Source of the DNA: Tetrapyrgos nigripes
Taxonomy: Eukaryota; Basidiomycota; Agaricomycetes; Agaricales; Campanellaceae
Direction: 5' to 3'
Assembly (NCBI GenBank): GCA_013368315.1
Contig: JAACJM010000027.1
Location: forward strand, 310,001 to 374,000
Length of the DNA stretch: 64,000 bases
The notes beneath the pieces were generated by a model. That model saw only the letters and a program-made list of their open reading frames with translations, had not been told where the DNA came from and made no database searches. Shown one piece after another: positions 10,575-22,111 of this stretch (positions are counted from its first letter, which is position 1; each line of letters starts with the position of its first letter). Made by a program: the position numbers and the translations under genes.

Positions 10575-13012
10575 CAATTAAGAGTGTGTCGTGACAGTAT
10601 TATTTCAGGATATTTTCTTTCATTTTCTGTTTCTTTTCTTCATCAGTCACTGCCTTTTGATCATCATTTTGATCATCCTTTGCCCTATCTTTTGTTCATC
10701 TTTCCTTGATCATCTATGCACAGCTATTATCCTCCATTTCATCATTTGTTCATCTTTTTATGATACATCTTACAGGGACAATAGGCTGTACTCTGATTGT
10801 TCTGGACAGTTCTCTGATTCCTTTCTTGCTTTGCTCAGTTTTTATCTTTCTTTCTGTTCTGTGTGTATAAGCTTAGAGTGGTAGCTCCCTAATCCCCATC
10901 TTGACCTCTTTGTCTTGGGACTAGGTGAGCATCTCATCTATTCCTTGTCTTCACTTAATATTAACTTCATCTTGGGACTAGTTCTCATTGTCTTCTGTCT
11001 ACTGTTGCTCTGTCTACATCTACTGCTTTGAGCCAAGTGTGTGCTCTTCACTACAGAGTGCACAAAAATGGCTGGTAAATATGCTCCATGCCCTGCTGTG
11101 CCAGCTCTCCCCCCTGGTCTGACATCACATGATGAGTGCTGACAAAGGAATGCTGGTCTTGTCCTGACACAACTTCCCTTTTTGGCAGTGTCAGTCTGGA
11201 ATTAAGTGCTGAAGTCCTCCCTGTCTCAACACAAGTCTCAACAACAAGGGGTGTGTGATAGTTGAATATGTACACTACTGACTTTGTACTGACTGAATTC
11301 TGTAATATTATAATGAAAGGGGTGTGGGCCAACACTGCACATGGCGGGTACAAGGCTGTTTCTATGCATCAAAACATAGTCAGGTTGCCATTTCTAAATG
11401 TTTTGTCACATATAGAACCACTACAGCTTGTTTATTAGCAAAGTTTCTAGATTTCTGTTATCTTCTTGGACTCCAGCAGAGTGTATTGGTTTTGGTTGGT
11501 CTTTGAAAGATTACGAGGCCCTTTAGGGTCTCGTTTCTTATAACCTGATGCTCCCGCGTATGGCTATGCTCGATGCGTCTCCTCTTCAGTCGGCAAGCTC
11601 CGGTCATGCCAGTATGCCGTTTCTTCACAGATTTTGGGCCAGTTACCGGTAGCGTTTCATCACCGTAACCGGTCACCGGCTGTTGCCGCAAAAACGCGTG
11701 GCCTGCAACGCACTTGCTCCGCAACGCCCATCATCCTTCACCCTTGTTAATCCGCTGCTCACTGTCCATGAAGATAATAACGTCTTTATTTACTGCAAGC
11801 ATTTGGCTCGGTCATCTGCTCTGTTTGTGCCATCTTTTCTTGTCTTTTCATCGTACGTTGTGTCTGAGCTATATGCCACGTCATCCGACTAATTCAACCT
11901 TGCCAGCTTTTACCCCACGAGACATCCTTCCACCGGTAACACACTAGTCCCCTCGGTTCTTACAGGGGCTGATATTTTGAACTGGCTCAGGTAGATTGTA
12001 GAGTTGCCGACAATGCGAGTACCCTGTCGGATCATCTTTGGTACGTAGCACTGTTCATATGATAGCGGACTGGGAACTGATCTTCTCCCCTGTATCTTTT
12101 CGTCCTTTTCCCTTCTACCTTGTTTTCATTCTTCACGTCTTACCCGCTGGTCCTACACATCAACTCAATGACTGTCAATGTCTTTCGCTTTCACTTCGCC
12201 TTTTCCTTGCAATCATGATCTTCGGAAATTCTTGATTCTGTGTCTCTCTACGGCGGTTCCGTACTTCGCGTCTTGGTATCCGACATATCTTCCTTTCCTT
12301 GATGTCTTCTGTTCTCATATCATCAACTTGTCTTGTACTGGCCGCCGCCATTTCGAATACAATCCTCGCTTCAATGTCTCCTACCGCAGCCATCTCAAAA
12401 TGCAATCTCCCTCTGAATATGCATCAAGCTCATGCGTTCTTCCGCCTCCAAGTGTCATTCTCCCTGAGGAATTTGATACCCCGTATTCCAGGAAATTGAA
12501 TTATACTCTGCACTGGAAATTGGATTATACCCACTAGAAATTGAATTACACCCACTGGAAATTGTATCTTACCTACCGGAAAAATTGTATGTCTTTAGTC
12601 AATAGCAACAGAAAGTTTAGCTCGTGCTATGCTACTGCCCCGAAAGGCATAAAACAGAGCAGTCCTGTATTCCGATCACTTACTGCTCAGACTTTTCACC
12701 GTGTGTATTGGTTAAGATTACAGAGGCAACCGTCTTTCATCATGACATATATGCTAAACAGATCATATATAACCCATCTGAGACTCTGGGATATTCTACA
12801 GGCCTGTGCTCACAAATGTCTCAATATTGTCCAAACTTTTGTTCATGCAAGCTATTCTCATCCACCTCTTCAAATCAAAGATTTTCAACTTCGAGTTTAT
12901 CAAAAGCTGCCAGTTGTTCAGATAAATATACGTAGAACTATTCAGAAAGCGAAGATTTCGATAATGCGCAGTACTATACAGACATAATTACTTAGCCTTC
13001 TTTAAGGCATTC
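10575..13012. other. No confident gene; low-complexity and repeat fragments
   Basis: 10590-11050 is T/C-rich with scattered short frames. 11055-11097 holds the inverted copy of the segment at 2880-2921. 12485-12575 contains a short tandem repeat built on CACTGGAAATTGGATTATAC, about four degenerate units. Between 12541 and 12990 plus-strand frames of 103 and 148 codons overlap. They may be a decayed upstream part of the Helitron, but I could not match them to a domain. Confidence 0.35.
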
Positions 13013-14341
13013 TTGAGCTGGTACCCAGCAGATGTATGGAATGACTGTGATAACATCTCTGAAATGATCCATTTGTCTAATTATAAGGGCTATGTGCAAA
13101 TTTTGTATCGTTTGTCTTATGGCATTATATCTCACCTGCGGAAAAAGTGTCTGCTTGCCGTAAGTCAGATGCAGGTAGTGACCATTTCCAACATAGCACA
13201 TATCTTGATTCCAATAACACATTTAGAAATCTTGGTCAAGTCTAATTATACTGCAAATTCAGAGTGTAATTTTTTCACATTCTCTTCTATGAAAGGAGGA
13301 CGTGGTAGTGAGAAAACATTTAGTTATCCTGATCTTGAGCCTTATATGATTACGCAAACTTTCATTGTGAATCCATTGACAGTTCTGTTCAAGTTTCAGG
13401 AATTTGTTACAGATGTAGAGAATCTATGTGATACTCTCATATACACAAACATCCCTTTCCCTGTTGTTTATAAAATGCAATACCGTGATCAGATTCTGCA
13501 TCTAGCTAGGGCACATAATATTAAATCAATGCAAAATTTACACTAAAGCAAATTGAGCAATGTTGTGAGTCTCACACTTGCACTGATTCTTGTCTTCAAC
13601 TTATTCTTGTCTTCAGACCGATTGATTATATACACATAACTCGGCCAGAAGAAGAACCTTTTCCACCTAAGCCTCTGTCTCTCCAAAACATTCTGAATGT
13701 TATTCGCAGTTGGACTGAGGATTTCCACCCTGACAAAATCCAGGAGTCTGGATGCGCTGTTTGCGGGTAGCTAAAGCCATGCGCTGAGCTCACTTCCTTA
13801 AAATCAATTCATCGATTTCTTGGTATTCTCAAAGTGTCGGGTGTGACACGCTTAGAGCGTAAAATTAGTACAGACAAAATCAATCAAAGAATATAATGGA
13901 CCAGTCATAGACAAAAAGTGCGACAAAGTCTGTGGTGACTGTCGTAAGGCTCTGATAAATGGAAAAATGCCAAGAATATGTTTGGCCAGAGGTTTATGGC
14001 TTGGAGACATTCCAGATGAGCTAAAACACTTGAATTTTGTGGAAAGATTGTTAATTCAAAAAATCCGAACCAATTGCTGCTTTGTGCGTGTCTCATCAGG
14101 TATGTGAAAAATGATTTCTCATGTAATAGCTTTTGATTCTCCAGTTGTCAAAGCTTATGAGACATTGCCTCCTCCACCTGAAGAACTAGATGAAGTACTA
14201 GCAATTATGTTTACTGGACCTTGCAAACCAACTGAAAAAGATTATCAGAGAACCCCAATGTTAGTACGCTGAAAGTACGTTTATGATGCGCTTACATGGC
14301 TAAAACTAAATCACCCGGCTTATCATGCATTAAATATTTCA
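13013..14341 (+). pseudogene. Helitron N-terminal region with DUF6570-like domain
   Basis: Fragments in shifting frames read QYRDQILHLARAHNI, then RPIDYIHITRPEEEPFPPKP, then ESGCAVCG, then CDKVCGDCRKALINGKMP and LARGLWLGDIPDEL, then LPPPPEELDEVLAIMFTGPC and LTWLKLNHPAYHALNISLDN. This succession, including two CxxC pairs and the GLWLG-IP string, is what I know from DUF6570 upstream of Helitron_like_N in Agaricomycete Helitrons. Several stops and at least two frame changes show it is dead. Confidence 0.6.
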
Positions 14342-16180
14342 TTGGATAATCTTAGTAAGTACTCAGAAGATTTGCCACCTGTGTCAGTAGAGTGGAAACC
14401 TACAACCAGTGAAGGAAACAGGGTTCCAGAAGGGACAAGTGTGCATGATAATGAGTCTGAGATTGGGACTGAACGAGGTGAAGTTCCTTTTGTAGTGCAT
14501 GGGCTTACAGGTCAAAGCCTTCAATATGAGACTGTAGAAGCGCAGAAAGCAAAAGCACTGGCACATTTAAATTCACAAGGCAAATTTTTAGCAGTGGGTC
14601 ATAGCAAAGAAAGCTCAACAAACTTTAAGAATCCAAAATTATACCCCTCAAAATTTCCCTGGTTATTTCTATATGACCTAGGAGGCTTTGGAATGAATGA
14701 TATTCCACAATTTGGAGAAAAAGCCCATAAAAAGTTTCTACTCAATTATCACGATAAATGTTTTGAAACTGATATCACTTTTCCCTTCGTTGCATTTAGT
14801 CATGAGCAAATAAAAGCTGCAATGCATAATGGCTTTGCAATGACTGAGCTTCACTCATTTCCAGCAATTGCTGACTGGATACTCAATATTAATCATGCTG
14901 TATTGAATAATATTATACAAAGGCTTGATAAAGGCGAAATAGTGCACCCTGAGACAGAGGATGAGAAGACTTGTTTTTCTGTCATTCAAGATCTGGATCA
15001 TGTTGGTGGTGGGGTGAAAAGTTCTATGACTAGCAAAAGATATCTTCGAAATGAATTGTGGTCATCGATTGCATATTTAGGTGCACCATCATGGTATATC
15101 ACCTTTGCTCCCTCAGACACAAGTCATCCACTCTGCTTATACTATGCAGGTACAGATGAAAAGTTTCAGCCATGTCTCAATTTACCAGATGATGACAGGA
15201 CCCAACAGGTAATCAGAAATCCAGTTTCTGGGGCTAAGTTCTTTGATTTTATGGTGAGGATGTTTATAAAGCATATATTAGGTGTTGACAGTGATCATGA
15301 TGGTCTTTTTGGCAAGACAAGTGCTTATTCTGGCACTGTAGAATAGCAAGGTAGACTGACACTTCACTTGCACATGCTTCATTGGATTGCCTTTTCCAAA
15401 TCTCCCCAAGAGATAAGAGATGCAATCCTGGATCCAAATAGTGACTTTCAAAAGAGAATTGCTGAATATCTTGAAAGTGCACATACTGGTAATTTCATGA
15501 CAGGAAACCAGGAAAGTGTTGAAGAAAATGTCAGGCTCAGAGCCCAATCAGAAAATTATGTTAATCCACTTTATAAACTCTCTGCAGAGCCACCGAAACC
15601 AGTCAACCATAAATGCAATGTCAAGGAAAACTGTGAAATTTGCTTATCCACTGAACAATGGTGGAATCATTATAAAGATGAGGTGGATGACATTGTATCT
15701 CGCACTCACATCCATAAATACAAGTCAACCATGGGGAAGGATGGCAAGCGTAAAAAGAACAAGGATTATTTGGGTTGTCTTGATAATAAATATGGTACAT
15801 GCAGTGCAAGATTTCCACGTCAATTTGTGAAGACAACTCAGGTTGACCAGGAAACAGGTTACTTAAAGATGCAGAAACATGAGTCTTGGATTAATACTTA
15901 TAACCCTACCATGACTTCATTATTGTCTGGAACTACAATCAAAGCTGTTGTATACTATGTGACAAATTATATCACAAAATGGAGTCTGAATACTCATGTA
16001 ATTTTTGACGTCATAAAGTCTGTGCTTGAAAGAAATTCCGAAATGTTAAATGGACCCTTAAGTAGGCAAGGAAAAGTAAGAAAATTAGTCACACAAATGG
16101 TAAATTTATTATCAGTCAAAATGAATGGGAGCTCCAATGATTTGCATGTATCTGCTAGACAGTCCAGACCACTATACTAG
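14342..16180 (+). pseudogene. Helitron Rep (Helitron_like_N) domain, broken
   Basis: 14342-15346 encodes the start of Helitron_like_N, including KLYPSKFPWLFLYDLGGFG and SKRYLRNELWSSIAYLGAPS. An in-frame TAG at 15344-15346 falls just before the HUH motif QGRLTLHLHMLHW, and the frame then continues to 16180. The two-tyrosine nicking motif is retained as VYYVTNYITK near 15950. The HUH and Y2 residues together nick and join DNA during rolling-circle transposition. Near 16120 the frame shifts: the next segment, GAPMICMYLLDSPDHYTSHK, is in another frame. Catalytic motifs survive but the protein cannot be made whole. Confidence 0.85.
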
Positions 16181-18983
16181 CCATAAGTTCAAATCCTTTG
16201 ACTGGAAAAATTATGTAAATGAGGTTCAAAAATGCTGGACTATTTCTGACAAGAGCTCACCTTCTACAAAAGATAAAGTAATTCTTCTAAGGAAGCGCAA
16301 TGCTGTAGTTGCACTCTCACAAGTTTATGATTATATATACCGCCCCTCACATCTCGAACGAATGTGTCTTTACGATTGGGTGCAGCTATGTGAAAGAGTC
16401 AAAGTCTCTACCAAGAAAGATGTATGTGACAATGCAGAGCAATTAACAACAGACTCATTCCATATTACAGACTCAGATCCTGAAAGTAATGCTTCAGATT
16501 CAGAGTCTGATGCAGGCTTTGAATCCGATAACGAACAATGCACATTTGAATATTCTCAAGGCCCAAAGCCAGTTCCCAAGGAAAAATTGGCAAGAAATGT
16601 GTTTCCTTTTGTTCATGGCCATCCTCTTGCTGACTCACATGCATTAAAGGTTGTATCAGATGATAAGCGACTTGTTCCAAATTTTATTGGAGGTACATTA
16701 CCTAGAGCTGATAAAGGCAACCACGAATATTACTGTACTATAATGCTAACACTATTTAAGCCCTGGAGAGCTGGTAAAAATTTAAAAAATAAAGATCAGA
16801 CTTGGGATGATGCATTTGATAACTTTCAATTCACACCTCAGCAGGAGCAGGTACTCAAGAATTTTCAAGTTCATTATGAGTGCTTGGATTCCAGAGATGA
16901 CTACAATGCGCAGAGAAGAGCAATGAGTGAGAAAACAGAGTACAATGATGGCATTGACTCTGATTTACTTGACGCTTCAGTTTATCCGCTTAATGGGGAA
17001 TCTGGACCATTTGAAAGGCGAAGACAGGAGGAGATGAACGAAATGAAGGAGCTTTTGATAGATATGGGCTGGACTGATACTTTGCATGATCGAAAATCAC
17101 TGATTCCTTCAGCATGTCAGCCACAAATTGATAAAAGTGCACATGGTTGGAAACTTCAAATCAACAAAATGAGGCAAGATATACTTGATAAAAGACATAA
17201 ATCAGATGCAGACCAGAATTCCAACAATAAATTTAGAAACCCATTTCCTGAACAAGTAGAAATACTAGATAAAACTTCATTTGAGAAAAGGACAAGACAA
17301 GGCCACACTCAGAATCTGATTGATAAGATAGCAAATGAATTTCAATTCCAGGATAATGCAGAGCAAGATAGAGCATTCAGAATCATAGCAAATCATGCAG
17401 TCAGCCCGTGCCCTCAGCAGTTAAAAATGTATATAGGTGGAATGGGTGGCGCTGGTAAATCAACTGTATTGCGTGCTCTGCGCAAGTTTTTTTGCAGAGA
17501 GAGAAGAGTCACACTGTATGCTAGTTGTTGCACCAACTGGAAATGCAGCTGCACTACTAGCAGGATCAACATACCATTATATGTTTGGTATCAACTCAAA
17601 ACCAGAAGGAGAGAAACATTCAACATCTATTCCACAGATCTGTTCACGGTTGGAAGGTGTCAACCACATATTTCTTGATGAAGTTTCAATGTTGTCCTGT
17701 AAAGATATGTACAAGATCAGTGCAAAATTAGCCCTGGCTTTAAGCATGCCTCATCTCCCTTTTGGAGGAATGAATATGATTTTTGCTGGAGATTTTGGTC
17801 AGCTTCCTCCAGCTATAGGTGGTGAAAGCGTAGCATTGGACAGTCACCAAAATCAAGGTCAGATCAGGAAAATGCTATAGGCCAGCATCTCTGGCATCAA
17901 ATAACTACAGTTGTAATGCTTGGAAAGAATATGAGACAAACTGAAACATCAGAAAACGATGATAATTATCGAAAGGCTCTGGAGAACATGTGGTATAGGT
18001 CATGTACTTCAGAAGATATTGCCTTTTTGCGAACACTGATATCAAACCCTTATGAACCTGGCAAGTCACTTAGAAATGAAATTTTTCGTAATACTCCTAT
18101 TATTCTTACTTATAATAAACATAAAGATGTAGCTAATAAGCTTGGAGCAGAACGCTTTGCTGCTGAAACAGGACAGACATTGATGTCTTTTTATTCAGGA
18201 GATGAGCAGGTTGTTCTGGAAGATATTCCAGAAAATGAGAAACAGCATAGAAAAAGATGTAAGTCAAAGAGATTCAAAGTCAATAATACAGTTCAACATG
18301 AACTACGGACTCAACCACATTCTTATAATGATAGGCAAATCCCTGGTAGACTTGATCTATGTCTAAGAATGCCTGTTATGATTAGATATAATAGTGCCAC
18401 TGAACTCTATATCACTAAGGGACAGGAAGGCCATGTCCATGGTTGGAAAGCAAAAATGGGCAAGCATGGTAAGCCTGTCTTAGATGTTCTTTTTATTAAA
18501 CTACATAACCCCCCTAAACCTCCATCTCCAATTCAATTTGAAGGTCTTCCTGAAAGCGTAGTACCTATAATCTGAAATACTGTTAGAATTGAATGCAAAC
18601 TTTCAGATGATTCCCAAATTGCAATATCTCGTACTCAAATTGAAGTACTTCCCAATTTTGCTATGACAGATTTTGCATCTCAAGGCAAAACAAGAGATTG
18701 GAATGTGGTTGACATTAATAATATCAGAGATTTCAGAGCTATATATACTGCATTACCACGCAGTTCCCGGGCTGACCAAACATTAGTCCTTCAAGGATTC
18801 AATGGAAGTCTTCTTACAGGAGGCCCGAAGAATAAAGGTGGATATAGACAGGAATTGAGAGAGCTGGAAATCTTGGATGAACTAAATAAACTCAAACATT
18901 TAGGCCTATTACCAGCGCGTGCAAATGGTCCGGTAGAAGGATGGGTGGGAATCACTCATAGTCTGGAGGTTGTGGCACAATGA
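16125..18983 (+). pseudogene. Helitron PIF1-like helicase, broken
   Basis: After the Rep domain a long linker leads to a helicase. Walker A is GGMGGAGKST near 17440-17470. A frameshift near 17490 precedes VVAPTGNAAALLAGST. Walker B is HIFLDEVSML near 17670, followed by FAGDFGQLPP. Another shift near 17850 leads to LWHQITTVVMLGKNMRQ. An in-frame TGA at 18573-18575 precedes the C-terminal SF1 motifs MTDFASQGKTRDW and IYTALPRS. PIF1-like helicases unwind the transposing strand in Helitrons. Three or more lesions make this a pseudogene. Confidence 0.85.
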
Positions 18984-21900
18984 TATTGTTGTGAAGTTGT
19001 GAGGAAAGCTCAATAAAGTTGACGAGCTGAGAGAGGGAAATATCCAGAGTGCCGGGGGTAGAACTGATTAGGGAAATGATATGGGTGAGCATACTACTAG
19101 TAGGCATGGGATAAGAAGGGGGGGTAAAAGCGTACTTTCATTGTTCAGTGGATATATACTTATAGATCGAATACTACTCCTGATTTGCATGGACAGCCCC
19201 TCGTATCCTAAACGCGCCCTCCTAATAGACCCCTCATATCCTAAACAGCTCTTTTACAGCCCCATCAGCCCCAAGAACTAAATGGTGATCGGCCCCGGCC
19301 CCAGGCTTTTCCTCTAATCACTTTTTTCTCCGGATTGCACAAGACACAAGTAGAAGAGAACCTATTACTAGTAGGAAAACAATGAGAGGACTAATCTACA
19401 AAATCTCTCTCTAAATGAAAGAACATACATAGTACAGTAATGCCCTAAAATCCGGAGGGAATAGGAGCTGTACAAAAAGAGCTATTGAGCAAGTTGCAGC
19501 GGACCGCTAAAATGATGACTAAGCTGCCTGACGCGACTGTCGTGTCGCTCATCTACATCCATTCCAACGCAAAAAACGCGTTTAACAACGCGCCTGGTAG
19601 GTCAGGGCTCTGCAGCGTGAATTAATAGGTCTAAAAGTGAAGTTAGGATGTCTCGTTACAAAAAAGGGACGGCACAAGTAGGCAAACAACGCACCGAACC
19701 CATGAATACAGCTAGACTCAGAAAAAAACCATTGACAAGGAAAATGACGATGTGAAAAATGCAGCTCTCAAGGTGTCACTAGAAGATGTGAAGGCTGCAA
19801 TTGTGCGGGCTAAGGAGATGGAGAAACGAGCTGTCAGGGCAGAGAAAGAATTAGCAGAGAAGGGCCAAAGAGAGAAAGATAAAATATGCCTTACGGAGGG
19901 AAAAAGTCCATATATTTTCATACCTTATATATTATAGTATTACTATAGTCGAATAGTTCAATTTGCGGGTAGTTTAGAGGCAGAACGAGAGAGAACGAGG
20001 CTAAGAAAGAGTGAGTCGACAGAAACGATGTTTTGGCTTAGTTACCGGCTTAGTCAGCTGTCCACTGGCCTTACCGCGTTTGCCCACCACCAATGTTAGT
20101 CGGTACGCGCTCGGTATCCGGACGAGCGGTACTCCACAAATCTTACTGTACTTATCGTTACCCTTCGAGTTCTTATGTATCACCTCATCCATAGTTTACT
20201 GTGTTGTCATGCTCAATGTACTTTCAAACTTATTTCGCCAAAAATTCTCGACTAAGTACTAGTCCTCTCTACAGATAATTTTGATATCTAATCCTCCTAT
20301 TTAAACTTCAATTACGAGTAATTACTACCTTCTCAAAGTTTCTCTGTACGTTGGAGATGAGACGCAAATTTACAAGACTAATAAATGAAAAGAAAACAAC
20401 TCGTGAAACCAAAAGCAGATAATGCAAGGGAGAAGGAGAAATCGGTAGTAAACGGTTTGAAAGCTTCAGAGGCGTCGATATGACAATCTATCAGCCCGAA
20501 CTAGTGAGCGTGTGGATATGAAGAATTCAAAATGATGAAGGTCCTATTCTGGCTCGGACCCAGACACAGATAGACTTAGATACCACGAGAGATCCAGCTC
20601 GATATTGAGATGATGCAGAGAGAAGGAAGCCAAAGAAATTTTGAACGTCTCAAGCTTCATGGCTCTCATAGCACCTTCCTCGTCTCCCCTGAGATTTCCA
20701 AAATTAATTTGTACCTTCTGGTGCCGTTCGAGGCTTGCCCATCGGTGAAGGTACCGCTACGAGACTCTATCACGTCGGCCATTAAGTCTCCAACACAGTA
20801 CATATTGCCTTCTACTGCCTGTTGAAGCACTTGTTACATTCACCATGCTCACCATCGACGACCTCACTAAACAGACTTTTAACTTTTTCTCCAACGCAGT
20901 GAATGAATTGGAAAAGGACGAGTTTACCGTAGTCCGCCCTTTCATAATCTGAGGCTTCCGCCTGTGGCTATGCAATTTGGATGCCTCGGCATTCGGTCTT
21001 TTTTCACCGAAGCCGATACCAGCGTTTGCCTCCCTGACACCCGCTCTTGTCTTCTTGTGATAGAACGGCCCTTACCAGTTGTAAGGATCTTTTATTTCTC
21101 TTCTTTAAGTCCGCTCTTGTCCTCTACCATCATCTTTACTTTTGCACCGGTGAAGCTTAACGAAAATGTAGTATCAATCAAATAACGTGCCATGCGAAAC
21201 GTTGGTCCACAAAGCCTTCATAAATGAAGCAGCAGGTATGTGACGTGAAAACCTGAGAGAAGTATTGTTAGCACTTACATCAACATTATAAATGCGGACA
21301 GACGCATACGCACTATTCGCTGGACTGCATACGGCACTTTCGTGATGAGAAGCGCAAGGAGAACAATGAGTTTACCCAATTCTTCATTTGGCTCCAGGTG
21401 GCGGCTCTGTAGGTGGTGGAGTGTGTCAGAAACTGGATGACAGAAAGCCACAAAGCAAAAAAAGACAAAAAAAAGAAAGGATGAGGAACAGTGCGAGTAT
21501 CCACTTCCCCCTCCCCACCTTCGCCTGGACCACTTCCCCGTCAAACACACCTATGTCACCCACAGCACCAATCTTCCTCGGAATATGCGTCTTCCCGGGC
21601 CCTCGAATTCCCCTCCGCAACGAGATAGCAAATAGAATGAAAAAAAGTACTCACACTACACAGACCAGAACTGCGGATATGCGCATCCATCCCCACTCTC
21701 TCCCTTCGCTTCTTCCCTTCCTCGTTCCTCTCCCCTCACAGATATCCGCATCTTCCACATCATAAGAATACGAGCGATGGCAGAAATGAACAAGAAACAA
21801 AAACAAAGGAAAGAATCAGAGACGACGTAACTCAAAGTGACGCATCTGGTCGCTTTCTCGATCGTCATCCCGTTTCATCCTTCAGAACTTGGACACGTCA

Positions 21901-22111
21901 ATACAGAAACACTACGGCTCAATCTTGCACTCGCTGCTCATATATATATATATATCTGCATAGATCATGGAGGTACAGTGATATGAAAAGGTGTATGGAC
22001 AGCCCAGAGATCCTACGGACTTTGAGTGTGGCTTACCATGACAATTAGTACATTGCAAAGCAACCTTTAAGAAAAATCAACCAATAAAACGAAAAAAGAA
22101 CAAACAGGAGA
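18984..22111. other. Mostly no gene; one coiled-coil exon-like frame
   Basis: Apart from the frame at 19689-19937, I see nothing that can be called. 20844-20951 is a tidy 35-codon plus-strand frame (MLTIDDLTKQTFNFFSNAVN...) that could be an exon. 21426-21868 on the minus strand holds exon-like pieces that I could not join. The string TACTAGTAGG occurs near both 19094 and 19369. 21940-21957 is a short TA microsatellite just downstream of the amylase gene. Confidence 0.3.
19689..19937 (+). CDS. Coiled-coil fragment, possible single exon
   Basis: Following an acceptor-like CTAG, the plus strand encodes TIDKENDDVKNAALKVSLED followed by a Lys/Glu/Arg-rich stretch, AIVRAKEMEKRAVRAEKE, with heptad-like spacing, ending at a stop at 19937. 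It resembles part of a coiled-coil protein such as the one at 28420-29266, but no start or partner exon was found. It may be a remnant. Confidence 0.25.

Larger units (their letters stand above)
13013..18983 (+). mobile_element. Decayed autonomous Helitron (coding part)
   Basis: One long plus-strand reading, split by stops and frameshifts, gives in order an N-terminal region with paired Cys, a DUF6570-type domain, a Helitron Rep domain with HUH and two-tyrosine motifs, and a PIF1-like SF1 helicase. That is the normal layout of basidiomycete Helitrons, which move by rolling-circle replication. Composition is AT-richer than the neighbours. I could not place the 5' TC end or the 3' hairpin-CTRR end, so the stated limits cover only coding remains. 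Confidence 0.85.

Noticed and set aside
18984..19390. Helitron 3' hairpin near GGCCCCGGCCCC or TACTAGTAGG
   Set aside because: Neither is followed by a clear CTRR at the expected distance, so no Helitron end was called.
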